Shown: positions 9,487-17,928 of the stretch, piece after piece
How the letters are laid out: each line of letters starts with the position of its first letter
Position numbering within the stretch: the stretch's first letter is position 1
DNA from: Anaerobacterium chartisolvens
Lineage (GTDB): Bacteria > Bacillota > Clostridia > Acetivibrionales > DSM-27016
DNA: 64,000 nucleotides
Assembly: GCF_003337415.1 (NCBI RefSeq)
Contig: NZ_QPJT01000007.1
Coordinates: 62,001-126,000, forward strand
Direction: 5' to 3'
The notes under the pieces: generated by a model
Seen by the model: only the letters and a program-made list of their open reading frames with translations
Databases searched by the model: none
What the model was told of the DNA's origin: nothing
Position numbers and translations under genes: made by a program

Positions 9487-9554
9487 ATTTTACTTGCAAA
9501 AGCACACCTTCGTACAGCGTCTAATTTATTGATTATGGGTTTAATTTATCGATT
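9487..9554 (-). promoter_or_regulatory. Promoter region with direct-repeat operator for the AraC-type regulator
   Basis: A TAAAAT -10 box (complement of 9487-9492) has no good -35. Upstream are two near-identical 14-bp direct repeats, CTAATTTATTGATT (9521-9534) and TTAATTTATCGATT (9541-9554), 20 bp apart start to start. The lower repeat lies next to the expected -35, the layout of an AraC-family class II activation site. Confidence 0.5.
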
Positions 9555-9602
9555 TCATGTGCATTATTTTATGATCATCTGCCTTAAAAAACACTGCTGA
9601 TG

Positions 9603-11951
9603 CTACATTTCCCTGAATTGGCCCGGTGATACTCCAATATACCTTTTAAAGGTCTTGCTGAAGCTGTTGGCATTAATGTATCCTACAGCTTCGGCTACCT
9701 GAGCTACCGTCATTGATGAAGACTTCAGCAGATCCTTAGCCTTTTCCAGCCTGTATTCATTAATAAAATCCACAAAGTTCGTTCCCGAGATTTCTTTAAA
9801 TATAAAGCTTAAATAGGATGGAGACAACTGCACAACCTCCGCCACCCTTTCTAGCGAAAGCTCTCCATTATAATTTTCTGCAACAAACGCTTTTACCTTT
9901 TCATATACCTTTGTATTCTGACAGCGTTTCCGATCACCGGCATATGAGGCAATGCACTTGAATATAAAATAGACATAGCTCTTTTTTTCCTCCACCAAGC
10001 TTTTAGCTGACATTTCAGCGTAAATATCAATTCCTTCTCCAAATATTTTTATAATACTGGACTGCATTTCATAAATAGACCTGATTGCAGTACCCACCAG
10101 AGCATTGAACAAATTATTTATCATCTCAGGAGCCATGCTTCTCTTGCTTAAGTTGTCGGTAAAAATCTGTAGAAGAATTTCATTTGCAGACGCAATGTCG
10201 CCGGATTTTAAGATAGTTACCAGCTTCTTCTCCTTTTCCATGGGATATTCAAAAATACTTCCCGCAATTTCCTTTACTTCATCAATATAAATCACCGTGT
10301 TTTGACCCTTTACTATTTTGTATTTAAGAGAATACAGAGCTTCAGTAAAGGACATTGAGCATTCCTCCATACTGCTGTAAGGCCGCCCTACTCCAATGGT
10401 AAAAGTAAGGTCATGCTGGCATACGAAATAATCCCTGACCTTATTCAAATATTCATTTATTCCTTTAGCTTCGTAAAACATTTCATTTGCATTTATTATG
10501 GAAACTAAATTACTCTCATCCTTTTGTACAGAGTAGCATCTGGCGTTTTCATTCAGTGCTTCCCCTGCAATTTCATCTATTTTGGCGACAAAGCTCAAAT
10601 TCATTTTTCTGTGCCTTTTTAACACCTCTGATCCATATTCGTCTATTTCAAACACAATAATCTGAAAGAGAGGAAAGGGCATATCAATCCCCATATCGCT
10701 TCCAATTTCTCTGTAGCGTTCCTGTGTAACCCTTCCGCCGGTTATGTCATTTAAAAGCTTCTCTCTAAGTATAGGGTGGCTTTTATTAAAGGAATCTCTC
10801 AAGCTTTCATTCTCATTGTACACATAGCTTATAATCCTGTTGATAAACTTCAGCTCATCCTTGCTCTCTGCTTTCTGCTTGTCCAGCTTTTTGTTGTTTA
10901 CAATGCTTATATAGTTTAAAATATCGTTTATTGGACTGTACAGGCGTTTTACCAGCAGGTATGTGAGAACAACGCTGAAAATCATGCTCATTATAGCAAC
11001 AAATAGCGTTACATCACGTATACCGTTTACCCTCCGTGAAATATAACCTGTGGGGGTAATGGAAATATATGTCCAGTCATTTGATCCTGACTTTATGTAC
11101 TGGACAGTGAAAGGCTTCCCGTCAAATTTTGTATCAAGTGTTCCCTCATCGGAGTCCATTATTTCCTGCGTATTGTACAATACCGATCTGGCAAGCTCCT
11201 GCTCCTTGTTCTCCTGATAGAGCTTGTCATTTGTAAATATAATATTTTTATCAGAGTCGATAATATAGTTGATGATTACCTTTCCTTCCTTATTTCCTTC
11301 CATCACCTTATAGAAAAACTGCTCGTCCAGATTCACAACTAAGGTGCCCTTTGGTCTGAACTCATTAACCGGCAATGACTTTGTAAACATAACCACCGGC
11401 ATTTTGGTGAAATCGTATTCTACCTCCTGTCTTCCGGCAGAATGAAAGGGCGAGTACTCATGGAATACTTCTTCCCAGTTAATATTTGAGTTGTATTTGC
11501 AGACCTTGCTGAAAAACAGCTGAGAATCATACTTTCCTTCACTCCCCAAAACTATGTCCGCTTTGTTAAAATAAACCCATAAATTTGTTATATAATCATT
11601 ATTTACTTTAATTGAATTTAAGTACGTTATAATGTCCCGATACAGCTCTGCCTCGTAGTAAGAGTCGTCATGGGAAATATAAAGAGCCTTGATAAGCCGG
11701 TGATCTAAAGATGCCTGCATCGCACTGCTTTTAATAAAATTAACCTCTCTGTCAATGCTCTCCTGAATTTGTTTAAGAAGCAGCATATTGTTGCCCTTAA
11801 CCTCGTTAATCATCATATCTGTAGAGTTCCGATAGGAAATGTTGGATACGATGAATACAGATGCCAGTACAAGTCCTGTAATGGAAAAAAATATTCGTAT
11901 AAAAATGCTGTTCATTTTAAAGCTGGTAAAACTCTGTGGTAAAAGCTTCAT
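9603..11951 (-). CDS. Membrane-spanning AraC-family regulator with extracytoplasmic sensor
   Basis: A one-component sensor-regulator of about 782 residues. Transmembrane segments lie near residues 14-38 and 313-334 and enclose an extracellular Cache-like region of about 275 residues. A HAMP-like segment and a degenerate linker follow. The last 100 residues form an AraC/XylS double helix-turn-helix (LSLERVAEVVQLSPSYLSFIF and VAQVAEAVGYINANSFSKTFKRY). It should sense an extracellular sugar or the loaded binding protein and activate the adjacent permease operon, whose promoter carries direct repeats. The start is the ATG at 11951 with GGAGGT five bases upstream; a longer frame to 11999 has no site. 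It is transcribed with the same polarity as the operon but has its own promoter. Confidence 0.88.
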   Translation of the reverse strand: MKLLPQSFTSFKMNSIFIRIFFSITGLVLASVFIVSNISYRNSTDMMINEVKGNNMLLLKQIQESIDREVNFIKSSAMQASLDHRLIKALYISHDDSYYEAELYRDIITYLNSIKVNNDYITNLWVYFNKADIVLGSEGKYDSQLFFSKVCKYNSNINWEEVFHEYSPFHSAGRQEVEYDFTKMPVVMFTKSLPVNEFRPKGTLVVNLDEQFFYKVMEGNKEGKVIINYIIDSDKNIIFTNDKLYQENKEQELARSVLYNTQEIMDSDEGTLDTKFDGKPFTVQYIKSGSNDWTYISITPTGYISRRVNGIRDVTLFVAIMSMIFSVVLTYLLVKRLYSPINDILNYISIVNNKKLDKQKAESKDELKFINRIISYVYNENESLRDSFNKSHPILREKLLNDITGGRVTQERYREIGSDMGIDMPFPLFQIIVFEIDEYGSEVLKRHRKMNLSFVAKIDEIAGEALNENARCYSVQKDESNLVSIINANEMFYEAKGINEYLNKVRDYFVCQHDLTFTIGVGRPYSSMEECSMSFTEALYSLKYKIVKGQNTVIYIDEVKEIAGSIFEYPMEKEKKLVTILKSGDIASANEILLQIFTDNLSKRSMAPEMINNLFNALVGTAIRSIYEMQSSIIKIFGEGIDIYAEMSAKSLVEEKKSYVYFIFKCIASYAGDRKRCQNTKVYEKVKAFVAENYNGELSLERVAEVVQLSPSYLSFIFKEISGTNFVDFINEYRLEKAKDLLKSSSMTVAQVAEAVGYINANSFSKTFKRYIGVSPGQFREM

Positions 11952-12004
11952 AAGAACCTCCCACAAGACTGGATTATTTGTATGCGACTTGTTACACATG
12001 ATTT

Positions 12005-12033
12005 ATTATAACATCAGAAGTTTTATCTGTACA
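12005..12033 (-). promoter_or_regulatory. Promoter of the AraC-type regulator gene
   Basis: The minus strand shows TGTACA (12028-12033), 17 bp, then a perfect TATAAT (12005-12010), about 55 bp before the start codon. Confidence 0.5.
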
Positions 12034-12074
12034 CCACATAGTCAGACGAGCTGTTTAAAGTTAACATGCTATAG

Positions 12075-12125
12075 CAAAAAAAGCAGGCCCCTGTTATGTC
12101 TTTACAATCAAGGGTCTGCTTTTTC
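12075..12125 (-). terminator. Terminator after the transketolase operon
   Basis: Arms AAAAAGCAGACCCTTG and CAGGGGCCTGCTTTTTTT enclose a loop of about 18 bases. A run of seven T follows on the minus strand. It ends the operon whose last gene stops at 12148 and can also work weakly in the other direction. Confidence 0.75.
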
Positions 12126-12147
12126 TCCAAATGCTGCTTCCTTCCGT

Positions 12148-13038
12148 CTATTTTTTAACCTCTACCTTCGCCAGCTTTTCATAGTATTGTACAATACCGC
12201 TGTGATCCTGCTTTTCTTTTCCGTCAACCTTCAACGCCTGCATTATTTCCATAACCTGACTCGTCAACGGTATGGGCGCACCCACTTCGTGCGCGGTATC
12301 AAGGGCATTTGCCAGATCCTTAATATGAAGATCAATTCTGAAGCCGGGCTTAAAGTTTCTGTCAAGCACCATCGGTGCCTTGGCATCTAACACCGTACTC
12401 CCCGCTAATCCACCCCTTATAGCCTTATACACCTTTTCAGGGTCAACCCCCGACTTGGTGGCAAGAACCATTGCTTCGGACATGGCTGAAATATTCAGTG
12501 CCACAATGATTTGATTGGCAAGCTTTGTAACGTTTCCACTTCCTATTTCTCCCACTAAAACCACCGATGACCCCATGGTCTTTAAGATTTCCTCCACCCG
12601 TCCGAACGCTTCTTCGTCTCCTCCCACCATTATAGACAAGGTTCCGTCAATAGCCTTGGGCTCCCCGCCGCTCACAGGCGCATCCAGCATAATGACCCCT
12701 TTTTCTTTAACAGCCTCACATATTTCCTTTGAAACCAGAGGGGCAATGGAGCTCATATCAACTAAAACCGAGCCCGTCTTTGCTCCGTAAATCACACCGT
12801 CCGGCCCCAGTACCGCCCGCTTTACATGGGGTGAATTGGGAAGCATTGTAATAATAATCTCACTTTTTTCAGCCACATCTCTGGGTGATTCTGCTTTTTC
12901 AGCACCCAGAGCGGAAATTTCGTTCATTGCGTCGGTGTTTATGTCATACACAACCAGAGAATATCCCGCCTTCAACAAATTCTTGGACATGGGCTTACCC
13001 ATAATTCCCAATCCTATAAAGCCTATTTTTTTGTTCAC
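12148..13038 (-). CDS. Beta-hydroxyacid dehydrogenase (GarR/tartronate semialdehyde reductase-like)
   Basis: NAD(P)-dependent oxidoreductase of the 6-phosphogluconate dehydrogenase-like family, acting on a small hydroxyacid or semialdehyde. The N-terminal Rossmann motif is GFIGLGIMGKPM. The substrate signature DAPVSGGEPKAIDGTL follows, and the catalytic lysine is in GNVTKLANQ (about residue 172). The C-terminal all-helical dimer domain is complete. The start is a GTG at 13038, six bases after GAGGAG; an ATG 15 bases upstream would use that site as coding sequence. It is the last gene of the four-gene operon with zinc dehydrogenase and split transketolase, which points to catabolism of an unusual sugar or polyol. 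The exact substrate cannot be read from sequence. Confidence 0.85.
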   Translation of the reverse strand: MNKKIGFIGLGIMGKPMSKNLLKAGYSLVVYDINTDAMNEISALGAEKAESPRDVAEKSEIIITMLPNSPHVKRAVLGPDGVIYGAKTGSVLVDMSSIAPLVSKEICEAVKEKGVIMLDAPVSGGEPKAIDGTLSIMVGGDEEAFGRVEEILKTMGSSVVLVGEIGSGNVTKLANQIIVALNISAMSEAMVLATKSGVDPEKVYKAIRGGLAGSTVLDAKAPMVLDRNFKPGFRIDLHIKDLANALDTAHEVGAPIPLTSQVMEIMQALKVDGKEKQDHSGIVQYYEKLAKVEVKK

Positions 13039-13058
13039 TATAGTCTCCTCCATTCATA

Positions 13059-14108
13059 TTAATCTATCGGTGTTAAAACAACCTTCATTGCTTCTTTGGA
13101 TTCTATCAGCTCAAAGCTCTTTTCCCACTGGTCTATAGGCAGCTCATGAGTAATTAATGGCTTTAAATCGACCTGCTGCTTTGAAAGAAGCACCAAGCAT
13201 TTCTCCCATACATCCCAGGTATGGGAGAAATGTCCTTTGAGCGTCACAGACTTGGATATGATTGTGTCCAGAGTAAAGCCCACAGGCTTAGGCCCCCATC
13301 CTATTTTAGTAATTTGCCCTCCGGGGCGCACCGCCTCCAGAGACAGCGCAAGAGTGGGAGATACCCCCGCGGTGTCGATCACCAGATCAGCGCCATAGCC
13401 ATCGCCCATTGACTTTATTATTTGTGCGGCATCCTCCCGGCTGCTGTTTACAGACATCGTCGCTCCATATGAGAGAGCCATTTTAAGACGCTCCTCGTCC
13501 CCTTCTGTGCCTATAACAATTATTTCACTGGCTCCGCATAACTGGGCCATCTTTACGCAAAGCATTCCAATAGGCCCGGGGCCTATTACAACAACTGTAT
13601 CTCCGGGGTTTACGCTGCTGTTGCAGACAACCGATTTATACGCAACGCAAAGAGGCTCTGTCAGGGATGCCTCTTTAAGCGAAATATTATCGGGCACCCT
13701 GTGAAGTATTCTGGCGGGAACCTTTACATATTTGGCAAAAGCCCCGTCTGTGTGAAAGCCGAAGCCCTTCCTTTCTCTGCAAAGGTGGTAGCGGTTCGTG
13801 CGGCAAAGCTCACACTCTCCACAGTAATCGGCATGTGTCTCCGCCGTTACCCTATCCCCCTCTTTGTAGCCTCGTACCTTGCTGCCTGCCTTTTCTACAA
13901 CACCTGCAAATTCATGCCCAAAAATCAAAGGAACATTCATTTTAAAAGACACAAGATTTTTATGCATATGGGGGTCGGTACCGCAAACGCCGATATATTC
14001 AACCCTTACCAGCACATCTTCGTCTCCTATGTCCGGCACCGGAACCTCCCTTATTTCAGTGGCGCCTGCAACATTATCAAATTTTACTACAGCCTTCATT
14101 GTTTCCAT
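13059..14108 (-). CDS. Zinc-dependent alcohol/polyol dehydrogenase (MDR family)
   Basis: Medium-chain dehydrogenase, 349 residues, related to sorbitol and threonine dehydrogenases. Catalytic zinc ligands are Cys42 (GVCGTD) and His65-Glu66 (FGHEFAG), with Glu151 nearby. The structural zinc site is the four-cysteine loop CGECELCRTNRYHLC (residues 96-110). The NAD-binding motif is GPGPIGM at 176-182. The ATG at 14108 is chosen because AGGAG lies nine bases before it; the ATG at 14117 abuts that site. It is 15 bp downstream of the transketolase C-terminal subunit. Likely oxidises a sugar alcohol or reduces a keto sugar made or used by the transketolase; inference from operon only. Confidence 0.88.
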   Translation of the reverse strand: METMKAVVKFDNVAGATEIREVPVPDIGDEDVLVRVEYIGVCGTDPHMHKNLVSFKMNVPLIFGHEFAGVVEKAGSKVRGYKEGDRVTAETHADYCGECELCRTNRYHLCRERKGFGFHTDGAFAKYVKVPARILHRVPDNISLKEASLTEPLCVAYKSVVCNSSVNPGDTVVVIGPGPIGMLCVKMAQLCGASEIIVIGTEGDEERLKMALSYGATMSVNSSREDAAQIIKSMGDGYGADLVIDTAGVSPTLALSLEAVRPGGQITKIGWGPKPVGFTLDTIISKSVTLKGHFSHTWDVWEKCLVLLSKQQVDLKPLITHELPIDQWEKSFELIESKEAMKVVLTPID

Positions 14109-14123
14109 ACCAAGCATCTCCTG

Positions 14124-15053
14124 TTACTTTAATATACTTTTTATTTTATTTACAATGTCTTTATCAGTTAAGCCATAGTGGATCATCAGCTCATCGGCAC
14201 TGTGGGCCGACTGTCCGAACACATCATTTATTGCGACAGCCTCCATTGGAATGGAGCTCCCGCGCAGAGCATATGCTGCCGCACTTGCAAGCCCGCCTAT
14301 ATATGAATGCTCCTCCGCTGTAACCACTCCTTTCATTCCCCTCGACAGCTCAACAACCGCCTTGTCGTTAAATGGCTTTAGAGTGCTTACATTTACAACC
14401 CTTACCGATATTCCCTCTGCTTCAAGCTGCTCGGCAGCCTTCAAAGCCATTGAAACCATGACCCCCGCAGCAAAAACCGCAACGTCCCTTCCTTCCTTCA
14501 CAACATATGGCTTGCCTATTTCAAAATCCTGTTCCTCAGGAAAAATATCCTGCATATCGTTTCTGCTGATTCTCACATATGCAGGACCGTCAAGCTCCGC
14601 AACTGCCCTGATTGCCTTTTTGGCCTCCACTCCGTCACAGGGAGCAATTACCGTTAAATTGGGTATTGCTCTCATGATGGCAATATCCTCAACCGCTTGA
14701 TGGGTTGCTCCGTCTCCAAAATCCGAAAGCCCTGCACTTGAGCCTATGATTTTTACATTAAGCCTTCCGATGCATACCCCCTGACGGATTTGATCATAAG
14801 GGCGCCCTGCGGCAAAAACAGCAAATGAGTTTACAAAAGCGATTTTACCTGTTAATGAAAGCCCTGCCGCAAACGAAACCATATTGGCTTCGGCAATGCC
14901 CATTTCAAAATACCTTTCGGGGAACTCCTGCTGAAACATGCAGCTCATGGTGGATTTGCCCAAATCTGCCTCCAGCACTACAATCCTCTCATTTTCCCTT
15001 CCAAGCTCTACAAGTTCTTGCCCATATACCTGCCTTTGATTTTGCATTCTCAT
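14124..15053 (-). CDS. Transketolase, C-terminal subunit (pyrimidine-binding plus C-terminal domain)
   Basis: Second half of a split thiamine-diphosphate transketolase. It shows the pyrimidine domain with MGIAEANMVSFAAGLSLTG, whose glutamate activates the cofactor, and SDFGDGATHQAVEDIAIMR. The C-terminal domain contains EEHSYIGGLASAAA. At 309 residues it is normal for the split form. It starts 18 bp after the N-terminal subunit, behind AGGAGA. Split transketolases often belong to dedicated catabolic operons rather than the central pentose pathway, and the dehydrogenases and the GntR operators here support such a role. The donor and acceptor sugars are unknown. Confidence 0.92.
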   Translation of the reverse strand: MRMQNQRQVYGQELVELGRENERIVVLEADLGKSTMSCMFQQEFPERYFEMGIAEANMVSFAAGLSLTGKIAFVNSFAVFAAGRPYDQIRQGVCIGRLNVKIIGSSAGLSDFGDGATHQAVEDIAIMRAIPNLTVIAPCDGVEAKKAIRAVAELDGPAYVRISRNDMQDIFPEEQDFEIGKPYVVKEGRDVAVFAAGVMVSMALKAAEQLEAEGISVRVVNVSTLKPFNDKAVVELSRGMKGVVTAEEHSYIGGLASAAAYALRGSSIPMEAVAINDVFGQSAHSADELMIHYGLTDKDIVNKIKSILK

Positions 15054-15071
15054 TTTTATTCTCTCCTGTTC

Positions 15072-15890
15072 TTAGTCCATTAAGGCCCCGCAGGCCAGCT
15101 CGTATTGTTCCTTGGTCAGCATCCCGTTATGAAAGGCGGCATTGTTCTCCGCGATCTCTATTCCCTTTCCCTTAACTGTATGGGCAATAATCATTGTAGG
15201 CTTGCCCTTAACCTTGTCGGCGCAGCTTAAGCCATCCATAATCTGCTCCATGTCATGCCCATCAATCTCAATAGTGTTCCAGCCGAAAGCCTCCCATTTC
15301 TCTTTCATGGGAAAAGTATCGAAGCGCTCCTTTATGGCTCCAGTTGCCTGAAGCTTATTGCAGTCTATAATACCCGTAAGGTTATCCAGCCGGTAATGCG
15401 CCGCTGCCATTGCCGCCTCCCATATTTGGCCCTCCGCCAGCTCACCGTCACCCACAATGCAATAAACCTTATACCCCATACCGTCTATTTTCGCGCCGGC
15501 AGCTATACCGCAGGATATGGAAAGTCCCTGCCCTAAGGAGCCAGTATTGGCTTCTATTCCTGCAATTTTCCTGAGATCGGGATGTCCCTGAAGCATCGAT
15601 CCCAGCTTTTTAAGGCCGTAAAGCTCTTCCTCCGGGAAGTACCCGCACATTGCAAGTGCCGCATATTGCACTATGGCAGCGTGTCCCTTGCTGAGTATCA
15701 GCCTGTCCCTTTCACTCCACTTAGGATTCTTTGGATCGTGCCTCATTTTCCAGAAGTATAATGCTGTAACAATGTCGGCAGCAGAGCATGACCCTCCAAA
15801 GTGTCCGGTTTTTCCCGGCCCGATCATTTTAACTATGTTTAGCCGGATTTCCTTTGCCCTCTTTTCCAAGTCATTAACAACTGAATTCAT
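15072..15890 (-). CDS. Transketolase, N-terminal subunit (diphosphate-binding domain)
   Basis: First half of the split transketolase and first gene of the operon. It has the substrate-phosphate and ring motifs GHFGGSCSAADIVTALYFW and RDRLILSKGHAAIVQYA. The thiamine-diphosphate motif is VGDGELAEGQIWEAAMAAA followed by DNLTGIIDCN, the GDG...N metal site. At 272 residues it is complete for the split form. Translation starts behind GAAAGGG. Upstream are a good promoter and two GATGTANTACATC operators, so it is probably repressed by the FadR-type regulator encoded at 24.9-25.6 kb. Confidence 0.92.
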   Translation of the reverse strand: MNSVVNDLEKRAKEIRLNIVKMIGPGKTGHFGGSCSAADIVTALYFWKMRHDPKNPKWSERDRLILSKGHAAIVQYAALAMCGYFPEEELYGLKKLGSMLQGHPDLRKIAGIEANTGSLGQGLSISCGIAAGAKIDGMGYKVYCIVGDGELAEGQIWEAAMAAAHYRLDNLTGIIDCNKLQATGAIKERFDTFPMKEKWEAFGWNTIEIDGHDMEQIMDGLSCADKVKGKPTMIIAHTVKGKGIEIAENNAAFHNGMLTKEQYELACGALMD

Positions 15891-15949
15891 AAAATTAAAC
15901 CCTTTCTCATTTTAAATTTGTACAGATTGAGTATCAATAGTTATTGTAT

Positions 15950-15962
15950 GATGTATTACATC
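15950..15962. promoter_or_regulatory. GntR-type operator, site 2 of the transketolase operon
   Basis: Perfect inverted repeat GATGTA-T-TACATC, preceded by TGTAT as in the other copies. It lies 60 bp upstream of the transketolase start codon, inside the leader. Confidence 0.7.
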
Positions 15963-16036
15963 TTTAAATGTGCTAAACCTTCTTTTGCAATCTGTCGATA
16001 ACCAAATTTATTCCAACTATATTCCTTGTAATGTAT

Positions 16037-16049
16037 GATGTAGTACATC
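16037..16049. promoter_or_regulatory. GntR-type operator, site 1 of the transketolase operon
   Basis: Perfect inverted repeat GATGTA-G-TACATC about 12 bp downstream of the -10 box, so it covers the start of transcription. Same core as at 15950 and, with two mismatches, at 25599. Confidence 0.75.
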
Positions 16050-16060
16050 TGCCTATAATT

Positions 16061-16089
16061 ATTATACACTGCTTTTTAAATTTCTTCAA
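16061..16089 (-). promoter_or_regulatory. Promoter of the transketolase operon
   Basis: TTGAAG (16084-16089), 17 bp, TATAAT (16061-16066) on the minus strand. The same -35 hexamer and spacing occur before the gntR gene. Confidence 0.65.
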
Positions 16090-16090
16090 T

Positions 16091-16388
16091 CTTAAAAAAA
16101 ATTTTTTATAAATAAGGCGGAAATATCTTGCTTATTGTTTCTTACGCTATATAAATTAGGATACAAACTATCTAAAAAGGATGTAAAATAATTTCCGGAA
16201 GAATAATTTCCCCGGAATGCGTGACCGGGATATAATTTAAGCTAACTAAAATCACAAGCGCCTTCTACATGTATACATGCTTCTATAGTTAGAGTAGAAA
16301 TTATTCTGGAGGATATTATTTTTCATCCTCCTGAAAAAAATTTTTTATAAATAAGGAGGAAATATCTTGCTTGCTGTTTCTTACGCTA
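16091..16388. repeat. Composite repeat: 58-bp direct repeats around an inverted-repeat core
   Basis: A roughly 58-bp sequence at 16091-16149 recurs at 16331-16388 with few differences (shared cores TTTTTTATAAATAAGG and CTTGCT/CTTATTGTTTCTTACGCTA). Between them, 16177-16215 and 16297-16330 are inverted copies (AGAATAATTTC arms), and an inner TAACTA/TAGTTA pair marks the centre. The right direct repeat includes the stop codon of the GH29 gene. It looks like an insertion or local duplication, and no coding sequence is visible in it. The rest of the 495-bp gap holds the promoter and operators of the transketolase operon. Confidence 0.6.
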
Positions 16389-17654
16389 ATTGTGATAAAT
16401 CTCAGGCTTTCCCTCAAGCTCCAGCACTATGACGGTATCAAGGCTGTCAATCGGTTTTTCCGGCAGCAGTACTCTCATGCGGTATTCATCCCTGCCGCTC
16501 TCATAAGTCTGCAGCACCTTAATTGGTGTTTTTGATTTATCGCTGAGGAAATACGCGTTTTTAACTTTGGTTTTAAAGGTGTAGACTAAAATCTCATAAG
16601 GGCTTTCAGGCCATTGGAAAACATGCATGTACAGCCGGTTTTCTCTGGCTGTGAAGCCGCCCCAGTTAAGCACATAAGGGAAATCCGGCGCCGGTGTGGT
16701 TTCATAGATGGATTCTCCGTTCACCTTCAGCCAGTCACCCAGCGTTTTTAATATTTTCACGCACCTGTCAGGAATTACACCGAGCGCGTCAGGTCCCACA
16801 TTGAGAAGGAAGTTGCCTCCATTTCCATTTATATCAACAAGCATTCTCAGAAGTGTTTCGGGTAATTTCCAGTTGTCATCTCCCTCCTTGAAGCCCCAGC
16901 TGTCATTAAGCGTCATTGGTGTCTCCCAGTCATGAGGATAAGATGCAACGGGTATGCTGTTGTCTCCCATAGAGCGGTAGTCGCCAAGACCGTAGCCTAT
17001 CCTGCTGTTAATAAGGCATTGGGGCTGAATACCGCGTACAAAATCCGCAATTTCCTCACAATACTTTTTCGGCATCTCATATGGAGTGTCAAACCACATG
17101 ATGCCCACAGGGCCGTAATTTGTAAGCAGCTCATGAAGCTGCGGCTTTACCCTTTCCTCTATATATCTTCCAAAATCCTTTTTGTCCTCATCGGGGAAAT
17201 CCCATGTGTTGCCTGCCCCGTCAGGGTGTTCCCAGTCCTGCATCTGTGAATAGTAGATACAGAATACAACACCTTCCGCCCGGCAGGCCTCCGCTAATTC
17301 CCTTATGGGATCACGGCCGAACGGCGTTGCGTCGGCAATATTGTATGGAGATACCTTTGTATGGTACATTGCAAAGCCGTCATGATGCTTCGCCGTTACA
17401 ACAATGTATTTCATCCCCGTCTGTTTTGCAATCTTTACCCATTCGCGCGCATCAAACTTTATCGGATTAAAAAGTCCCGCCTGTTTTTTATAATCCTTCA
17501 ATGGAATTTTACCGTTCTTCATTATCCATTCACTTGGAAAGGGAACCTCCCTGCCTTCCCACCAGCCCCCCGCTAGAGAATAAAGGCCCCAATGAATAAA
17601 CATTCCAAATCTGGCCTTCCGCCACCAATCCATGTTTTTGCCAGCATTAATCAT
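16386..17654 (-). CDS. GH29 alpha-L-fucosidase, cytoplasmic
   Basis: Probably removes alpha-L-fucose from imported plant oligosaccharides such as fucosylated xyloglucan fragments. The 422-residue protein has the GH29 barrel signature ARFGMFIHWGLYS near the start, AKHHDGFAMY (residues 88-97), and the nucleophile Asp189 in GIMWFDTPYE. No signal peptide or carbohydrate-binding module is present, so it acts inside the cell. It is the last gene of the minus-strand operon after the binding protein and two permeases, separated from them by a 274-bp gap that holds a MITE-like element. The insertion may weaken or uncouple its expression. Its stop codon lies in the right direct repeat of the composite element. 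Confidence 0.88.
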   Translation of the reverse strand: MINAGKNMDWWRKARFGMFIHWGLYSLAGGWWEGREVPFPSEWIMKNGKIPLKDYKKQAGLFNPIKFDAREWVKIAKQTGMKYIVVTAKHHDGFAMYHTKVSPYNIADATPFGRDPIRELAEACRAEGVVFCIYYSQMQDWEHPDGAGNTWDFPDEDKKDFGRYIEERVKPQLHELLTNYGPVGIMWFDTPYEMPKKYCEEIADFVRGIQPQCLINSRIGYGLGDYRSMGDNSIPVASYPHDWETPMTLNDSWGFKEGDDNWKLPETLLRMLVDINGNGGNFLLNVGPDALGVIPDRCVKILKTLGDWLKVNGESIYETTPAPDFPYVLNWGGFTARENRLYMHVFQWPESPYEILVYTFKTKVKNAYFLSDKSKTPIKVLQTYESGRDEYRMRVLLPEKPIDSLDTVIVLELEGKPEIYHN

Positions 17655-17677
17655 ACTAATCTCATCCCCTTTTAAAA

Positions 17678-17884
17678 TATATATGTAGCGATAAAGATTT
17701 TACATGGAGGATATAACTTGATGGAAGAAATTTTTTTGACCCGTAAGGAATACATCTAAGAAAAGGGAATTTATGCTCGGGCCCTAGAGACATTTCCCCC
17801 AAATTCATCTTTTCGGTGCTATTAAAAATTTCTGTAAGCAATTATATCCTCTATGTTTGTAAAATCTTTATCGCATCCTATATA
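17678..17884. mobile_element. MITE-like element, copy 1
   Basis: About 207 bp bounded by 26-bp imperfect terminal inverted repeats (TATATATGTAGCGATAAAG at the left, TATATAGGATGCGATAAAG read from the right), each followed by ATTTTAC and then GAGGATATAA. A second copy lies at 60649-60870 in opposite orientation. The ends are highly conserved and the centre differs between copies. No reading frame is seen. It fills the gap between the GH29 gene and the permease. Confidence 0.7.
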
Positions 17885-17928
17885 GAATTAAGCCTCCTGC
17901 ATTTTTCTAAGACATTCCGAAAAAGCCC

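Noticed and set aside
15950-16049. CRISPR-like repeat from the recurring TGTATGATGTA motif
   Set aside because: Only two copies occur here, they are palindromic operators and there are no regular spacers.
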